Of a DNA stretch of 64,000 nucleotides, positions 28,127-36,617 are shown one piece after another (the stretch's first letter is position 1; the number at the start of each line of letters is the position of its first letter). Location: assembly GCF_001427905.1 (NCBI RefSeq), contig NZ_LMEF01000007.1:23184-87183 (forward strand). Reading direction: 5' to 3'. The DNA comes from Flavobacterium sp. Root420 (GTDB lineage: Bacteria > Bacteroidota > Bacteroidia > Flavobacteriales > Flavobacteriaceae). The translations under genes and the position numbers were made by a program. Under the pieces are notes generated by a model. That model was given only the letters and a program-made list of their open reading frames with translations. It did not search any database and was not told the origin of the DNA.

Positions 28127-28801
28127 CTATTCCTTCTTTTTATTCTTTTCTCTTTCTTCAACACGTTTGTGCCAATCAGCACTTTCCTTGTTTAAATCGT
28201 AACCTTGTTTTGACAAATAGTTATTGATTCTTCCTTTGTATTTACCAAACCAGGCATGTTTTTCTTTAGAGGAACCACCATCCATTGCATGTTCTCTGGC
28301 TTCTACTAAAGCTTTATAAATGTAATCTTTTTGTTCTGCCGTTAAATTAGGCAACATATCCTGATATCCCGCATAAGTAATAGGCAAAACACCATACGTC
28401 ATTCCGTCTTTTACTGCTGTAATTTTATCTTCTGATAATTGAGCTCCTAATTTTTTCAGATAAGCTTTGTGCAGTTTATCAATAGCTGTATCTGCTTTTG
28501 ATTTTAACTTATCAATTTTCTCGTTTTGTTTCTCTTTTGCTAAACTGGTGTCTTCTTTAATTTTTTTGATTTCAGCATCTCTTTCATCCTGAATTTTACT
28601 TAAATCTCTAAATTGTTGTGCAATAATATCGGTTACTGCTTTTTCTTTTGCAGGATTTGCCAACTCGAGTTTTGCAACAATTTTAGAAGCTCTTTCGTTG
28701 GTTACTTTGATGTATTCCGGATCTAAATGTTGTTGTGCGATTCCATTAAAGAATACCAATAGCAACATTAAAACACTTATATTTAATTTACTTTTTGACA
28801 T
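28127..28801 (-). CDS. DUF3826 secreted protein
   Basis: This 224-aa protein has a signal peptide ending NGIAQ. The rest is mainly helical and strongly charged, with a probable coiled coil at about 75-120 (RDAEIKKIKEDTSLAKEKQNE region) and a later PITYAGYQDMLPNLTAEQKDYIYKALVEAREHAMDGG stretch typical of DUF3826. Such proteins are usually found beside PL1 lyases and SusC/SusD pairs in Bacteroidota. No catalytic motif is visible. A binding or accessory role on pectin in the periplasm or outer membrane is a guess. It lies between the two PL1 genes, downstream of a strong terminator-like hairpin. Confidence 0.75.
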   Translation of the reverse strand: MSKSKLNISVLMLLLVFFNGIAQQHLDPEYIKVTNERASKIVAKLELANPAKEKAVTDIIAQQFRDLSKIQDERDAEIKKIKEDTSLAKEKQNEKIDKLKSKADTAIDKLHKAYLKKLGAQLSEDKITAVKDGMTYGVLPITYAGYQDMLPNLTAEQKDYIYKALVEAREHAMDGGSSKEKHAWFGKYKGRINNYLSKQGYDLNKESADWHKRVEEREKNKKKE

Positions 28802-28828
28802 GATTTTTAATTTTGAAATTTCTGCTTG

Positions 28829-28874
28829 AAAAAAACATTCTTATTTCACGGTTTTCATCATGAAATAAGAATGT
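28829..28874 (-). terminator. Terminator-like hairpin between PL1 and DUF3826
   Basis: Arms 28835-28848 and 28861-28874 (ACATTCTTATTTCA / TGAAATAAGAATGT) pair perfectly for 14 bp with a 12-nt loop. On the minus strand the stem is followed directly by a run of T (28835-28829), as in a Rho-independent terminator. It starts about 10 bp after the stop of the susD-proximal PL1 gene, so it could limit read-through to the rest of the block. Confidence 0.75.
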
Positions 28875-28883
28875 CATTTAAAA

Positions 28884-30587
28884 CTATTCTTGTAAAGGTT
28901 TTGTTAAAGTCTCCTGGTTATTACTTAAATCTTTCCAGTCTACTTTTTTAGTCGGATCAATACCGTTGATGTAATCTTCGATGTTGGCGTAACCGTCATT
29001 GTTTGAATCTAATTTAGCATCAGCCGGATCATTAGGATTTAAACCATGTTTTTTCTCCCATTTGTCCGGAATACCGTCTTTGTCTGTATCTACATAAGGT
29101 TTTCCTTTGTATTCAGGATATCCACCCACTTGAGAGATATCAGTGATAATACCTTTTTTATAAGAATCCATTGGTAAACGTCTGTGCTCAAACTGATAGA
29201 ATTCTTTTTTCTCTAGTCCTTTTGCATATTCAGGAACTCCGGTTTTAACCGTTCTTACGATTCTTTCGTCTACTTTATCTCTTAATGGTAAAGTTGCTCC
29301 AACATTTTTCAACACATATTCATAAGCTTCATCCGCTTTCATGAATGGATGAAACCATGGCATTGGGAAAGGTTTGTCAGCTTTCATTTTGTCGAAATAA
29401 ACTTTCGCTTCATCATAAGCCATTAACTCTCCTTTTTTATTCTCCAGCTGAATACCGCCATCCCAGTTATCTTTGGTCACTTTATCATTATTAGCAACAA
29501 TATTTCCATTAACAAAAGCTCTGCCAAAAACCATATAAGGCAATTTACTTCTTCCTGATTCCGGTTTTAAGATTCTGTAGCTAATTGGCTGAGTCAGATC
29601 CGTTACAGGTCCTGGTTTGTAATAGTTGTTCATGATGTTGTAGTTCGCTGTATAATCACCACCATCTGTTGATCTGTTATACCAGTTGAAAACTACGTTG
29701 TTTGCAAAATTGAAAATACCGTTCCATCCAATTGAAGGATTTCTTCCAGCATTATTTGCCCACATATTTCTGATAAAAGCACAATTTTCTCCACCTAAAG
29801 TGCTTCCGAAAGCATGATTGTAAGTATCTAAAGCTTCTCCAAATAAACTATTTTGGATTGTAATATTTACGGTTCCTACTTTAATATCCGGATAACCTGC
29901 ACCCGGACTGTACATATGTCTGTACATAGACATGTTTTCATCTAATCCCCAAGTCGCAGAAACGTGGTCGATCATAATATTTCCAACCGGATTTCCTCCA
30001 ATAGCATCGTCACGACGGCCTACGAAAGTTTCTCCTCTACGAAAACGCATATGCCTGATTACAACATCATGTGTATTAATCCAAACCGATTCTCCAGCCA
30101 CACAAATACCATCTCCGGGAGCAGTTTGTCCTGCAATGGTGATGTAAGGTGCACGGATAATCAATGGACTTTTGATTCTGATAATTCCGGAAACATTGAA
30201 AACAATAATTCTGGCTCCACCTTTTTCGCACGCTTCACGTAAAGTTCCAGGTCCGCTGTCTTCTAGACTTGTAACGGTGTAAATATTTCCTCCACGTCCA
30301 CCAAAAGTGTACATTCCTCCTCCTTCAGCACCAGGAAAAGCAGGAATTTCTGCCTGTGGTAAATCATTTGGTCTTGATGCCCACGGAATAAATGGCTTGC
30401 CATGTTTGGCTTCTTCTTCAATAATTACAAGTGCTTTTTCCCAGGCTTCGTCAGAACGTTTTTGAGCCTCATCCATAATAACTTTGGACTGTGCCTGAAC
30501 TTCCGGAGTGATTTTAGGATACTGGGCAAAACATTGGAAACTTCCCAAAAACAATAGGAAAGCAGCCGATAAAGTGAAATTTTTCAT
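28884..30587 (-). CDS. PL1 pectate lyase-type protein, first gene after susD
   Basis: This 567-aa secreted protein has a signal peptide ending QCFAQ (residue 22). The lyase domain starts with IPAFPGAEGGG (81-91) and GGRGG (96-100); VTIAGQTAPGDG-like, VIRHMRFRRGE and MIDHVSATWGLDEN (about 203-216) follow, giving the PL1 beta-helix core. The C-terminus has DTDKDGIPDKWE and DSNNDGYANIE calcium-loop repeats. It is very similar to the 26325-28025 protein over its whole length and probably arose by duplication. Being directly after susD, it may be the lyase that acts first on the homogalacturonan or backbone chain; that is inference. Confidence 0.85.
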   Translation of the reverse strand: MKNFTLSAAFLLFLGSFQCFAQYPKITPEVQAQSKVIMDEAQKRSDEAWEKALVIIEEEAKHGKPFIPWASRPNDLPQAEIPAFPGAEGGGMYTFGGRGGNIYTVTSLEDSGPGTLREACEKGGARIIVFNVSGIIRIKSPLIIRAPYITIAGQTAPGDGICVAGESVWINTHDVVIRHMRFRRGETFVGRRDDAIGGNPVGNIMIDHVSATWGLDENMSMYRHMYSPGAGYPDIKVGTVNITIQNSLFGEALDTYNHAFGSTLGGENCAFIRNMWANNAGRNPSIGWNGIFNFANNVVFNWYNRSTDGGDYTANYNIMNNYYKPGPVTDLTQPISYRILKPESGRSKLPYMVFGRAFVNGNIVANNDKVTKDNWDGGIQLENKKGELMAYDEAKVYFDKMKADKPFPMPWFHPFMKADEAYEYVLKNVGATLPLRDKVDERIVRTVKTGVPEYAKGLEKKEFYQFEHRRLPMDSYKKGIITDISQVGGYPEYKGKPYVDTDKDGIPDKWEKKHGLNPNDPADAKLDSNNDGYANIEDYINGIDPTKKVDWKDLSNNQETLTKPLQE

Positions 30588-30623
30588 ACTAATTTTTTAT
30601 TATGGTAATCTTTTTAAACAAAT

Positions 30624-30649
30624 CACCTGTATTTTTTAGAATACAGGTG
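30624..30649 (-). terminator. Hairpin between susD and PL1 (attenuator-like)
   Basis: CACCTGTATT (30624-30633) and AATACAGGTG (30640-30649) pair perfectly around a 6-nt loop, without a strong T-run after it. Hairpins after susD that reduce downstream transcription or stabilise the upstream mRNA are a reasonable reading. Confidence 0.6.
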
Positions 30650-30689
30650 AGTGTTTTTATGTTTTAAATAACTTTTTTTGGGGCAAAAA

Positions 30690-32687
30690 TTATTCTTGGT
30701 AATTGTAAGTTCCTGCAGCTCCATTTGCATCTTTCCATCCAACAGTTTGTTTTAACCATGGATTTTGAGCTAACACGGCCTGATTAAGACCCTGAATGTA
30801 ATAATTTTGCCTCCAGTTTATAGGAGTCGCTACACCACCAATATTATCCATAGGTGTTGGAGGAGCACGGAATTCGAAATTAGCAGTATAAAAAGCAGCT
30901 AAAGCAGTAATCTGTGCTTGAAAATTCGCTGCATCAGGGTCTACTGAAATAGAAGCACGAGCAGCTGCTAACGGATCTGTACCAGCAGGACTAATACCAT
31001 TTTTGTAATGTAAATAGTTTCCAACACGTTGTGTACCATTGATCGGTTCGACACCTAACTTAGCACAAGTTCCTGACTCAGCACCATATAACATCCATCT
31101 TTGAATATCCCAAAAACGTTTTCCTTCATAAGCTAGCTCTACTCTACGCTCATATAAACAAGCTTCAAAAGCCTCATATTTAGTCGATAATGTACCAATA
31201 CCATAATTATTGGCAGAAGGAATTCCTACGCGATTTCTTATTTTTCCTAAATAATTTAAGGTATTTGCAATATCTCCTTTTCCTGCATAACATTCTGCAA
31301 TGTTAAGTAATAACTCAGCAAAGCGGTAATCAATAATATCCGTACCTGAATACTGAAAATTGGTAGCATTACTTACAGTCGGGCTTGACATTTTACGAAC
31401 AAAAGCAGGGCTTGCAACATCATTACCCATACTAAAAGCAACACCAGTTGTTGCATTTGTTGACCAACGATATGCCCATACAGTAGGCTGAGCTGCTGTA
31501 GTAAGACTATTGTTATATGTCCAGTTACTTCCGGAAAATGCAAAAGTTCTGTAAAAACGTGGGTCACGATCTTTAAAGAATAAAAAATCATTATATCCAT
31601 TTGCAGTGGTAGGACGTCTACCGTCTTTCATAGGAAACAAATCGATCATTCTTTTTGGTGCTTTAACACCATTTCCTGCTACTCCACCCTGACTAGCAAG
31701 TCGAATTGATCTTTCCCAGGAATTATTTGAATTTATTGATGTTGTCCCAGACCCTAAAAGGCGAACTGTAATTGCTTCAGGATTTGCAATATTGTCATTA
31801 ACATAAAACATTTTTGCCCAATCACTCGCAGAAGCACCATATAAATTATTACCTGAAGCCAATAGTTGTGTTTCAGCTTCTAAACTTGCTTTTAAAGCTA
31901 CATCCCAACGTTCTGAAGATTCCCAGTTTTTATTAAACAAAGGGCTGGCATAAGTTAATAAAACTCTTGATTTTTGAGCCATAGCAGCGCCTTTAGTATA
32001 GCGGCCATAATCAGCAGCACCCCATCCAGATGTTGTAGGTAGTAAACTAGCAGCTAAATCTAAATCACTTACAATTTGAGTAACTAGTTCAGCAACTGTT
32101 GCTCTTGGAAGCTGTGTCATTGGGTTATCAGAAACTGCATCTTCAACCGTAGTTACAATTGGAACACCTCCAAAAGTACGCATTAAATCAAAATATTGAA
32201 TAGCACGTAAATAGTACATTTGTCCTTTTATACGATCACGAAAAACTTGCGATAAATTAGCTCCTTTCGTATCAATACTTGACAACATAATATTACAATC
32301 TCTAATTCTATTGTAAGATTCGTTTTTGATAGCATCTGCCAGAGGAGTTCCATAATAAGTTGAAGCATCGGCAGCGTTTTCCCAAGTATAATTAGGATTG
32401 ATTAAACTTTTGTCGGCGATATTATTTGAAATTCCTCCTACTTCTTCTGTATAAGTAGATTGTGTCGTACTAAATGATCCTACCACAGTGGCCATAGGCG
32501 ATTTGTAGGCATCAAAAAAGTCATAATACACATTATTTACGTACCAATTTACACGTTCTTCACTTTTAAAAAATTCATCATCAAAGAAACCGTACTGTTT
32601 CTTTTCTTCCAGAAAATTATCACTGCACGAAGCGCCCAAGACAACTAAAAGTGCCAGTGTTATATATTTATTAATCTTTGCTTTCAT
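30690..32687 (-). CDS. SusD/RagB-like glycan-binding lipoprotein
   Basis: This 665-aa protein has a lipoprotein signal with Cys21 (VLGASCSDN). Acidic residues shortly after the Cys (CSDNFLEE) suit a surface lipoprotein export signal, unlike the other lipoproteins of this locus. The SusD pattern is clear: NFLEEKKQYGF start, RVNWYVNNVYYDFFDAY, QMYYLRAIQYFDLMRTFGGVPIV helices with TPR-like repeats, and a late FAELLLNIAECYAGKG, YERRVELAYEGKRFWDIQRW segment. It lies 17 bp after susC and would cap the SusC transporter and bind pectic oligosaccharides at the cell surface. Confidence 0.95.
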   Translation of the reverse strand: MKAKINKYITLALLVVLGASCSDNFLEEKKQYGFFDDEFFKSEERVNWYVNNVYYDFFDAYKSPMATVVGSFSTTQSTYTEEVGGISNNIADKSLINPNYTWENAADASTYYGTPLADAIKNESYNRIRDCNIMLSSIDTKGANLSQVFRDRIKGQMYYLRAIQYFDLMRTFGGVPIVTTVEDAVSDNPMTQLPRATVAELVTQIVSDLDLAASLLPTTSGWGAADYGRYTKGAAMAQKSRVLLTYASPLFNKNWESSERWDVALKASLEAETQLLASGNNLYGASASDWAKMFYVNDNIANPEAITVRLLGSGTTSINSNNSWERSIRLASQGGVAGNGVKAPKRMIDLFPMKDGRRPTTANGYNDFLFFKDRDPRFYRTFAFSGSNWTYNNSLTTAAQPTVWAYRWSTNATTGVAFSMGNDVASPAFVRKMSSPTVSNATNFQYSGTDIIDYRFAELLLNIAECYAGKGDIANTLNYLGKIRNRVGIPSANNYGIGTLSTKYEAFEACLYERRVELAYEGKRFWDIQRWMLYGAESGTCAKLGVEPINGTQRVGNYLHYKNGISPAGTDPLAAARASISVDPDAANFQAQITALAAFYTANFEFRAPPTPMDNIGGVATPINWRQNYYIQGLNQAVLAQNPWLKQTVGWKDANGAAGTYNYQE

Positions 32688-32704
32688 AATAATTAAATTT
32701 AAAT

Positions 32705-35700
32705 TTAGAATGTTACATTCAAATTAACTGACCATGTTCTAAGTGTAGGATATCTTGATATAGAATTATCATACATATTACGATAGTGATCAGGATATGG
32801 GTTATATAAATCCCAAAGATTGTTTCCTGTAACACCTAAAGTTACTCTTTGAATACCAATTGTTTTAAGAGGTTCTTTTGGAACTTCAAATCCTACTGTA
32901 AGGTTTCTAACTGTACATCTAAAATTACTAAGTTCCCAGAAATCTGATGGTGCAAAAGCAGTTCCCTGCTGACCCATATTAGGATATTTACCATTAGGAT
33001 TTGTAGTAGCATCATACATATCATTCCAAAAAGTTTCGTGTCCCCAATCATTTTGAGTTGAACCAGAACTTTGTTGTACTAAATCAATAGAGTTATAACC
33101 TCCCCAAGAAGTAGCAATTTGAGTTTTAAAATAAAATGATTTATAATTCAATCCTAAATTTGAAGTAAAACCATATACTCTATTATTTTTAGCTAATTTA
33201 ATATAATCTAATTGTTTCGCAATCTGACCATCAGCTGGAGCCTGAGTTTTACTTGTAGCATCATATGCACCACCTACATCCTCATAAGCCAACATCCCTT
33301 TTCTCATTAATGTCACATTATTTATTCCTAAATAATTTGGCACTCCACCAACTGCTGTTGCATTGGCTGTCAAATAATTCCAGTAATTAGTAACATCTGC
33401 ATCTGTACGTAAAATACCGTCACCTGTAGAAGTCCCTTTCCATGTTCTGAATCCCCATACAGGATTGTAACTAGAATACCCCTCCTGAACTGTATTGTAT
33501 GATGGATGCTGTACTGGTGCCGTAGGATATTTTTTATATTCATTATCAGAATAACTAAAATTCATTCCTATATTATAACTCAAATTTCTGTTAACTTTAT
33601 CTTTCCAATTCAAGCTAATCTCTGTACCCCAAGCATTTACATCTGCATAGTTTTGTTCAGCAAAAGCACCTCCTGTAGAAATTGGAGTTCCTGCTTCTCC
33701 TGCCAGAGAAATTAGCATATCAGTAGATTTGTCGTAGTAAAAATCAGTAGTAACCTGAAGTTTACTTTGAAAAAGACCCAAATCAATACCCAAGTTATGC
33801 TTAATAGTTGAATCCCATCTCACGTCTTCATTTGGTGTTGGTCTTGGTGATATACCACCACCTAATGTTCCTCCTCCTAAACCAAACTGGTTTCCTTTAT
33901 CTGGAATAACATCATAAAGAGTAAGCCAACGCCATGGTTTAATATTATCTTTTCCTGTTTTACCTATAGAATAACGCAATTTCAGGTTACTAATAACAGG
34001 AACTGCATCTTTAAACCAACCTTCATTTGAAACTACCCATCCTACCTGAGCTGATGGGAAAAATCCCCAATAATTTTGTGGTGCAAATTTTGTAGAAGCA
34101 TCACTTCTAAAAAGTACCTGAAACAGATACTTGTCTTTAAAGCTATAGTTCACACGACCTAAATAAGACAAAGTTCCTGATTCTCCTTTAAGTGCTTGTG
34201 AATTAGTACTAATTACACCAGCTGTTGTATTAGTACCCAAATAATCTTTTGATGTACCTTCATAAGCTAATCTAACATTATTGAAGTTTGATTCTGATTT
34301 CTCTATACCAAATAATGCATCAACACTATGGTCTCCAAAAGTTCTTGCATAAGTAGTAAAAAAGTTTGACTGAATAATTTTATCTGTATCTGTATTATAG
34401 TAAACTCTTGAATTACGTACGTTCGTTTCATAAACATACGTAGAATTTGGGTTTACAAGATGATTATCTGCTCTTTCGTAATTTGTAATACGAGCTAAGT
34501 CATAAGGTAATTGCACTTGTTCTGAATTTGCACTAGACTGGCTTCTTGCGTAGCTTCCTTTAAGAGCTAATCCTTTAACAAATGGAACTTTATAATTTAG
34601 TGACAAATTCACATTATAAGAAAACTCCTGGTCGATTTGTACGCCACTATTTAAACTTGCGAAGTAGTTCCAACCAGCTATTGTATTATTTGCATTTGCA
34701 CTTCCTAAGTTACGATCTGTACGAGCGATTGGAGATAACCAATATTCTTTGTCATTTTGAGTTACCGACCAAGGAATATATTTTGGCATGTGCAATAAAT
34801 AGGCGTAATCTGCTTGCTCTCCTCCTCCAGCTGAACCAACACCAGAATCATTTATGTTTGCAGAAGCTTTAGAAAATGATTTTTGAGTATCTACAGTATT
34901 TGCAGAAATAGTAGCTGCGAAGTCAAAATCTTTAGACAATTTAGCTGTCATACCTACACGGAAATTCCATTTTTTGTAATCCTGATCTCCAAGATTGGCA
35001 CCCTGATCAAAATAGGTTATACCTGCAAAATAGGTTGCTTTCTCATTTCCACCGCTGGCAGTCAATGAATGTCTTTGTTGTGTAGCAGGTTTCCATGCCT
35101 TCTTTAACCAATCATAATCTAAACCTTTCATTTGCTCTAACTCTGCATTTGAAAAATATTTAGTCTGGTCAGCTTCAAGATTAGAACTTAAAAATCTATT
35201 TTTCCAAACACCATGATCATAAGCGTTCATTGTTTTACTATGACTTACGGCATCATTGAATGCAGACTGGCTATAATATGAAAATTTTAATTTACCATCC
35301 TGGCCTCTTTTCGTTTTTACAACAATAGCTCCTTGAGAAGCACGAGAACCATAAATCGCAGCAGAACCATCTTTTAAAACAGTAATACTTTCAATTTCAG
35401 AAGGATCTAATCTGTTAAAAGTTTCTAGTGTAGCTAATCCGGTTGCTGGATCTATCTGCACCATGTCATCAATTACAATTAAAGGATTAGTTGAATTTCC
35501 ATCTTTTGAAAAACCAAAGGTTTGACGGATTTGAACACTAGCAGCATCGCCAGGACGACCTGAGCCACCAGAGACATTAAGTCCAGGAGTTTGGCCTCTC
35601 AAAGATTCAGATAAATTTGAGACAGGTAAATCCTGAATATCATCTGGCTTTATTGTAACTAATGCACCGGTAATTTTTTGCTTTTTCTGCGTACCATAGG

Positions 35701-36037
35701 CTACTACAACAATATCATTCAATTCATTAGAATCTGATTGCATTTTATAATCAAGCTTTGTACGTCCTGCCAAAGGAATTTCGGCTTTTCTCATACCAAT
35801 GTAAGAGAAAACTAATGTTGCATTAGCTTTCACTTTAATTTTATACTGTCCATCAAATCCTGTCGTAACAGTATTTTTTGATGATTTTTCAGTTACGTTA
35901 ACTCCAGGAAGCAGGCCTCCTAAATCATCCGTAATAGTTCCTGTAATTGTTACATCACTTGAGCTTTGAGCTGAAGCCAAAATACTCATCAGCATAAACA
36001 AAAGAAAACTACATCTCTTTATAAGTGTTTGTTTCAT
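32705..36037 (-). CDS. SusC/RagA-like TonB-dependent outer-membrane transporter
   Basis: The chosen start is ATG 36037 (1110 aa), directly before the signal peptide ending LASAQ at residue 24; an ATG at 36061 adds eight residues. Residues about 29-102 are a carboxypeptidase-regulatory-like domain (ITGTITDDLGGLLPGVNV, then FSYIGMRKAEI). Next come a TonB-box-like segment (IVVVAYGTQKKQ, about 110-121), the plug (LRGQTPGLNVSGGSGRPGD, SITVLKDGSAAIYGSRASQG) and a long outer-membrane beta-barrel ending in a strand with terminal aromatic (VNLNVTF). It imports oligosaccharides together with the SusD lipoprotein. The operator at 36191 and a -7 box at 36161 lie upstream, so it probably begins the second transcription unit. 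Confidence 0.95.
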   Translation of the reverse strand: MKQTLIKRCSFLLFMLMSILASAQSSSDVTITGTITDDLGGLLPGVNVTEKSSKNTVTTGFDGQYKIKVKANATLVFSYIGMRKAEIPLAGRTKLDYKMQSDSNELNDIVVVAYGTQKKQKITGALVTIKPDDIQDLPVSNLSESLRGQTPGLNVSGGSGRPGDAASVQIRQTFGFSKDGNSTNPLIVIDDMVQIDPATGLATLETFNRLDPSEIESITVLKDGSAAIYGSRASQGAIVVKTKRGQDGKLKFSYYSQSAFNDAVSHSKTMNAYDHGVWKNRFLSSNLEADQTKYFSNAELEQMKGLDYDWLKKAWKPATQQRHSLTASGGNEKATYFAGITYFDQGANLGDQDYKKWNFRVGMTAKLSKDFDFAATISANTVDTQKSFSKASANINDSGVGSAGGGEQADYAYLLHMPKYIPWSVTQNDKEYWLSPIARTDRNLGSANANNTIAGWNYFASLNSGVQIDQEFSYNVNLSLNYKVPFVKGLALKGSYARSQSSANSEQVQLPYDLARITNYERADNHLVNPNSTYVYETNVRNSRVYYNTDTDKIIQSNFFTTYARTFGDHSVDALFGIEKSESNFNNVRLAYEGTSKDYLGTNTTAGVISTNSQALKGESGTLSYLGRVNYSFKDKYLFQVLFRSDASTKFAPQNYWGFFPSAQVGWVVSNEGWFKDAVPVISNLKLRYSIGKTGKDNIKPWRWLTLYDVIPDKGNQFGLGGGTLGGGISPRPTPNEDVRWDSTIKHNLGIDLGLFQSKLQVTTDFYYDKSTDMLISLAGEAGTPISTGGAFAEQNYADVNAWGTEISLNWKDKVNRNLSYNIGMNFSYSDNEYKKYPTAPVQHPSYNTVQEGYSSYNPVWGFRTWKGTSTGDGILRTDADVTNYWNYLTANATAVGGVPNYLGINNVTLMRKGMLAYEDVGGAYDATSKTQAPADGQIAKQLDYIKLAKNNRVYGFTSNLGLNYKSFYFKTQIATSWGGYNSIDLVQQSSGSTQNDWGHETFWNDMYDATTNPNGKYPNMGQQGTAFAPSDFWELSNFRCTVRNLTVGFEVPKEPLKTIGIQRVTLGVTGNNLWDLYNPYPDHYRNMYDNSISRYPTLRTWSVNLNVTF

Positions 36038-36160
36038 AAATGTTTTGTTTTGGTTAGTCATTATTAGTTAGTTAGTTTTTGTTTTATAAAAAAATGCATT
36101 CTAAATTTAAATTAACATCTCATATGTTTAAATGTTAAAATCACATTTATTTATTTGCCT

Positions 36161-36168
36161 CAAAAATA
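36161..36168 (-). promoter_or_regulatory. Promoter of susC: -7 TATTTTTG
   Basis: Reads TATTTTTG on the minus strand, a perfect TAnnTTTG. A TTG at 36185-36187 lies 16 bp upstream as a possible -33 element. The operator repeat follows directly upstream. The start codon is about 120 bp downstream, so the leader is moderately long. Confidence 0.6.
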
Positions 36169-36190
36169 TAACGATTGCGAAGTTCAACCG

Positions 36191-36205
36191 TCCTGTGCTA
36201 TCCTG
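36191..36205 (-). promoter_or_regulatory. Putative operator, CAGGA-N5-CAGGA, upstream of susC
   Basis: Plus strand TCCTGTGCTATCCTG; on the coding strand two CAGGA half-sites start 10 bp apart (one helical turn), directly upstream of the putative -33 position. Two other copies (4676 and 63613) share half-sites and part of the spacer. An activator such as an AraC-type or hybrid two-component regulator would suit this position; no regulator gene lies in the window. Confidence 0.65.
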
Positions 36206-36617
36206 CTTTAATTTTATTATTCCAAAAAAAGCTTTTAAAAAAAACCATATCTATAAAAAAATGAAGGAAAAAATATACAGAAACCAAAAATTAAGGAAAA
36301 GGTTTGAATATTCAGGAATATCTAAACCGATTTTAATGGAAAATCAGAAAATTATCTAATAAAAACTTTTATAACGTGATTAATTCGCAAAATGAATTCT
36401 AAGTTAGATCTGTCATTGAAGTAATTAGCCTTCTTTTTTACAAATATAATTCTTGTAAAAATTATAAAACCTCATTTATCCGAATAAAAAACTTACAGAA
36501 TAAAATTGAATATTTTTTCTGGATACCTGTTAAATTTGCTTAAAAATTTAACATTTTTTCTGATTAATAAAAGTTAAATCCTACAAAATTAATATCCAGT
36601 CAAGACTTAAAAGAAGT
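36206..36617. other. Gap between susC promoter and the GH127 stop
   Basis: A/T-rich sequence with no convincing gene, terminator hairpin or repeat. A plus-strand frame at 36132-36359 is too A/T-biased and overlaps the promoter. Confidence 0.5.

Noticed and set aside
36132..36359. 75-codon plus-strand frame upstream of susC
   Set aside because: Lysine-rich, A/T-driven peptide that covers the susC promoter and operator; no ribosome site or homology visible.
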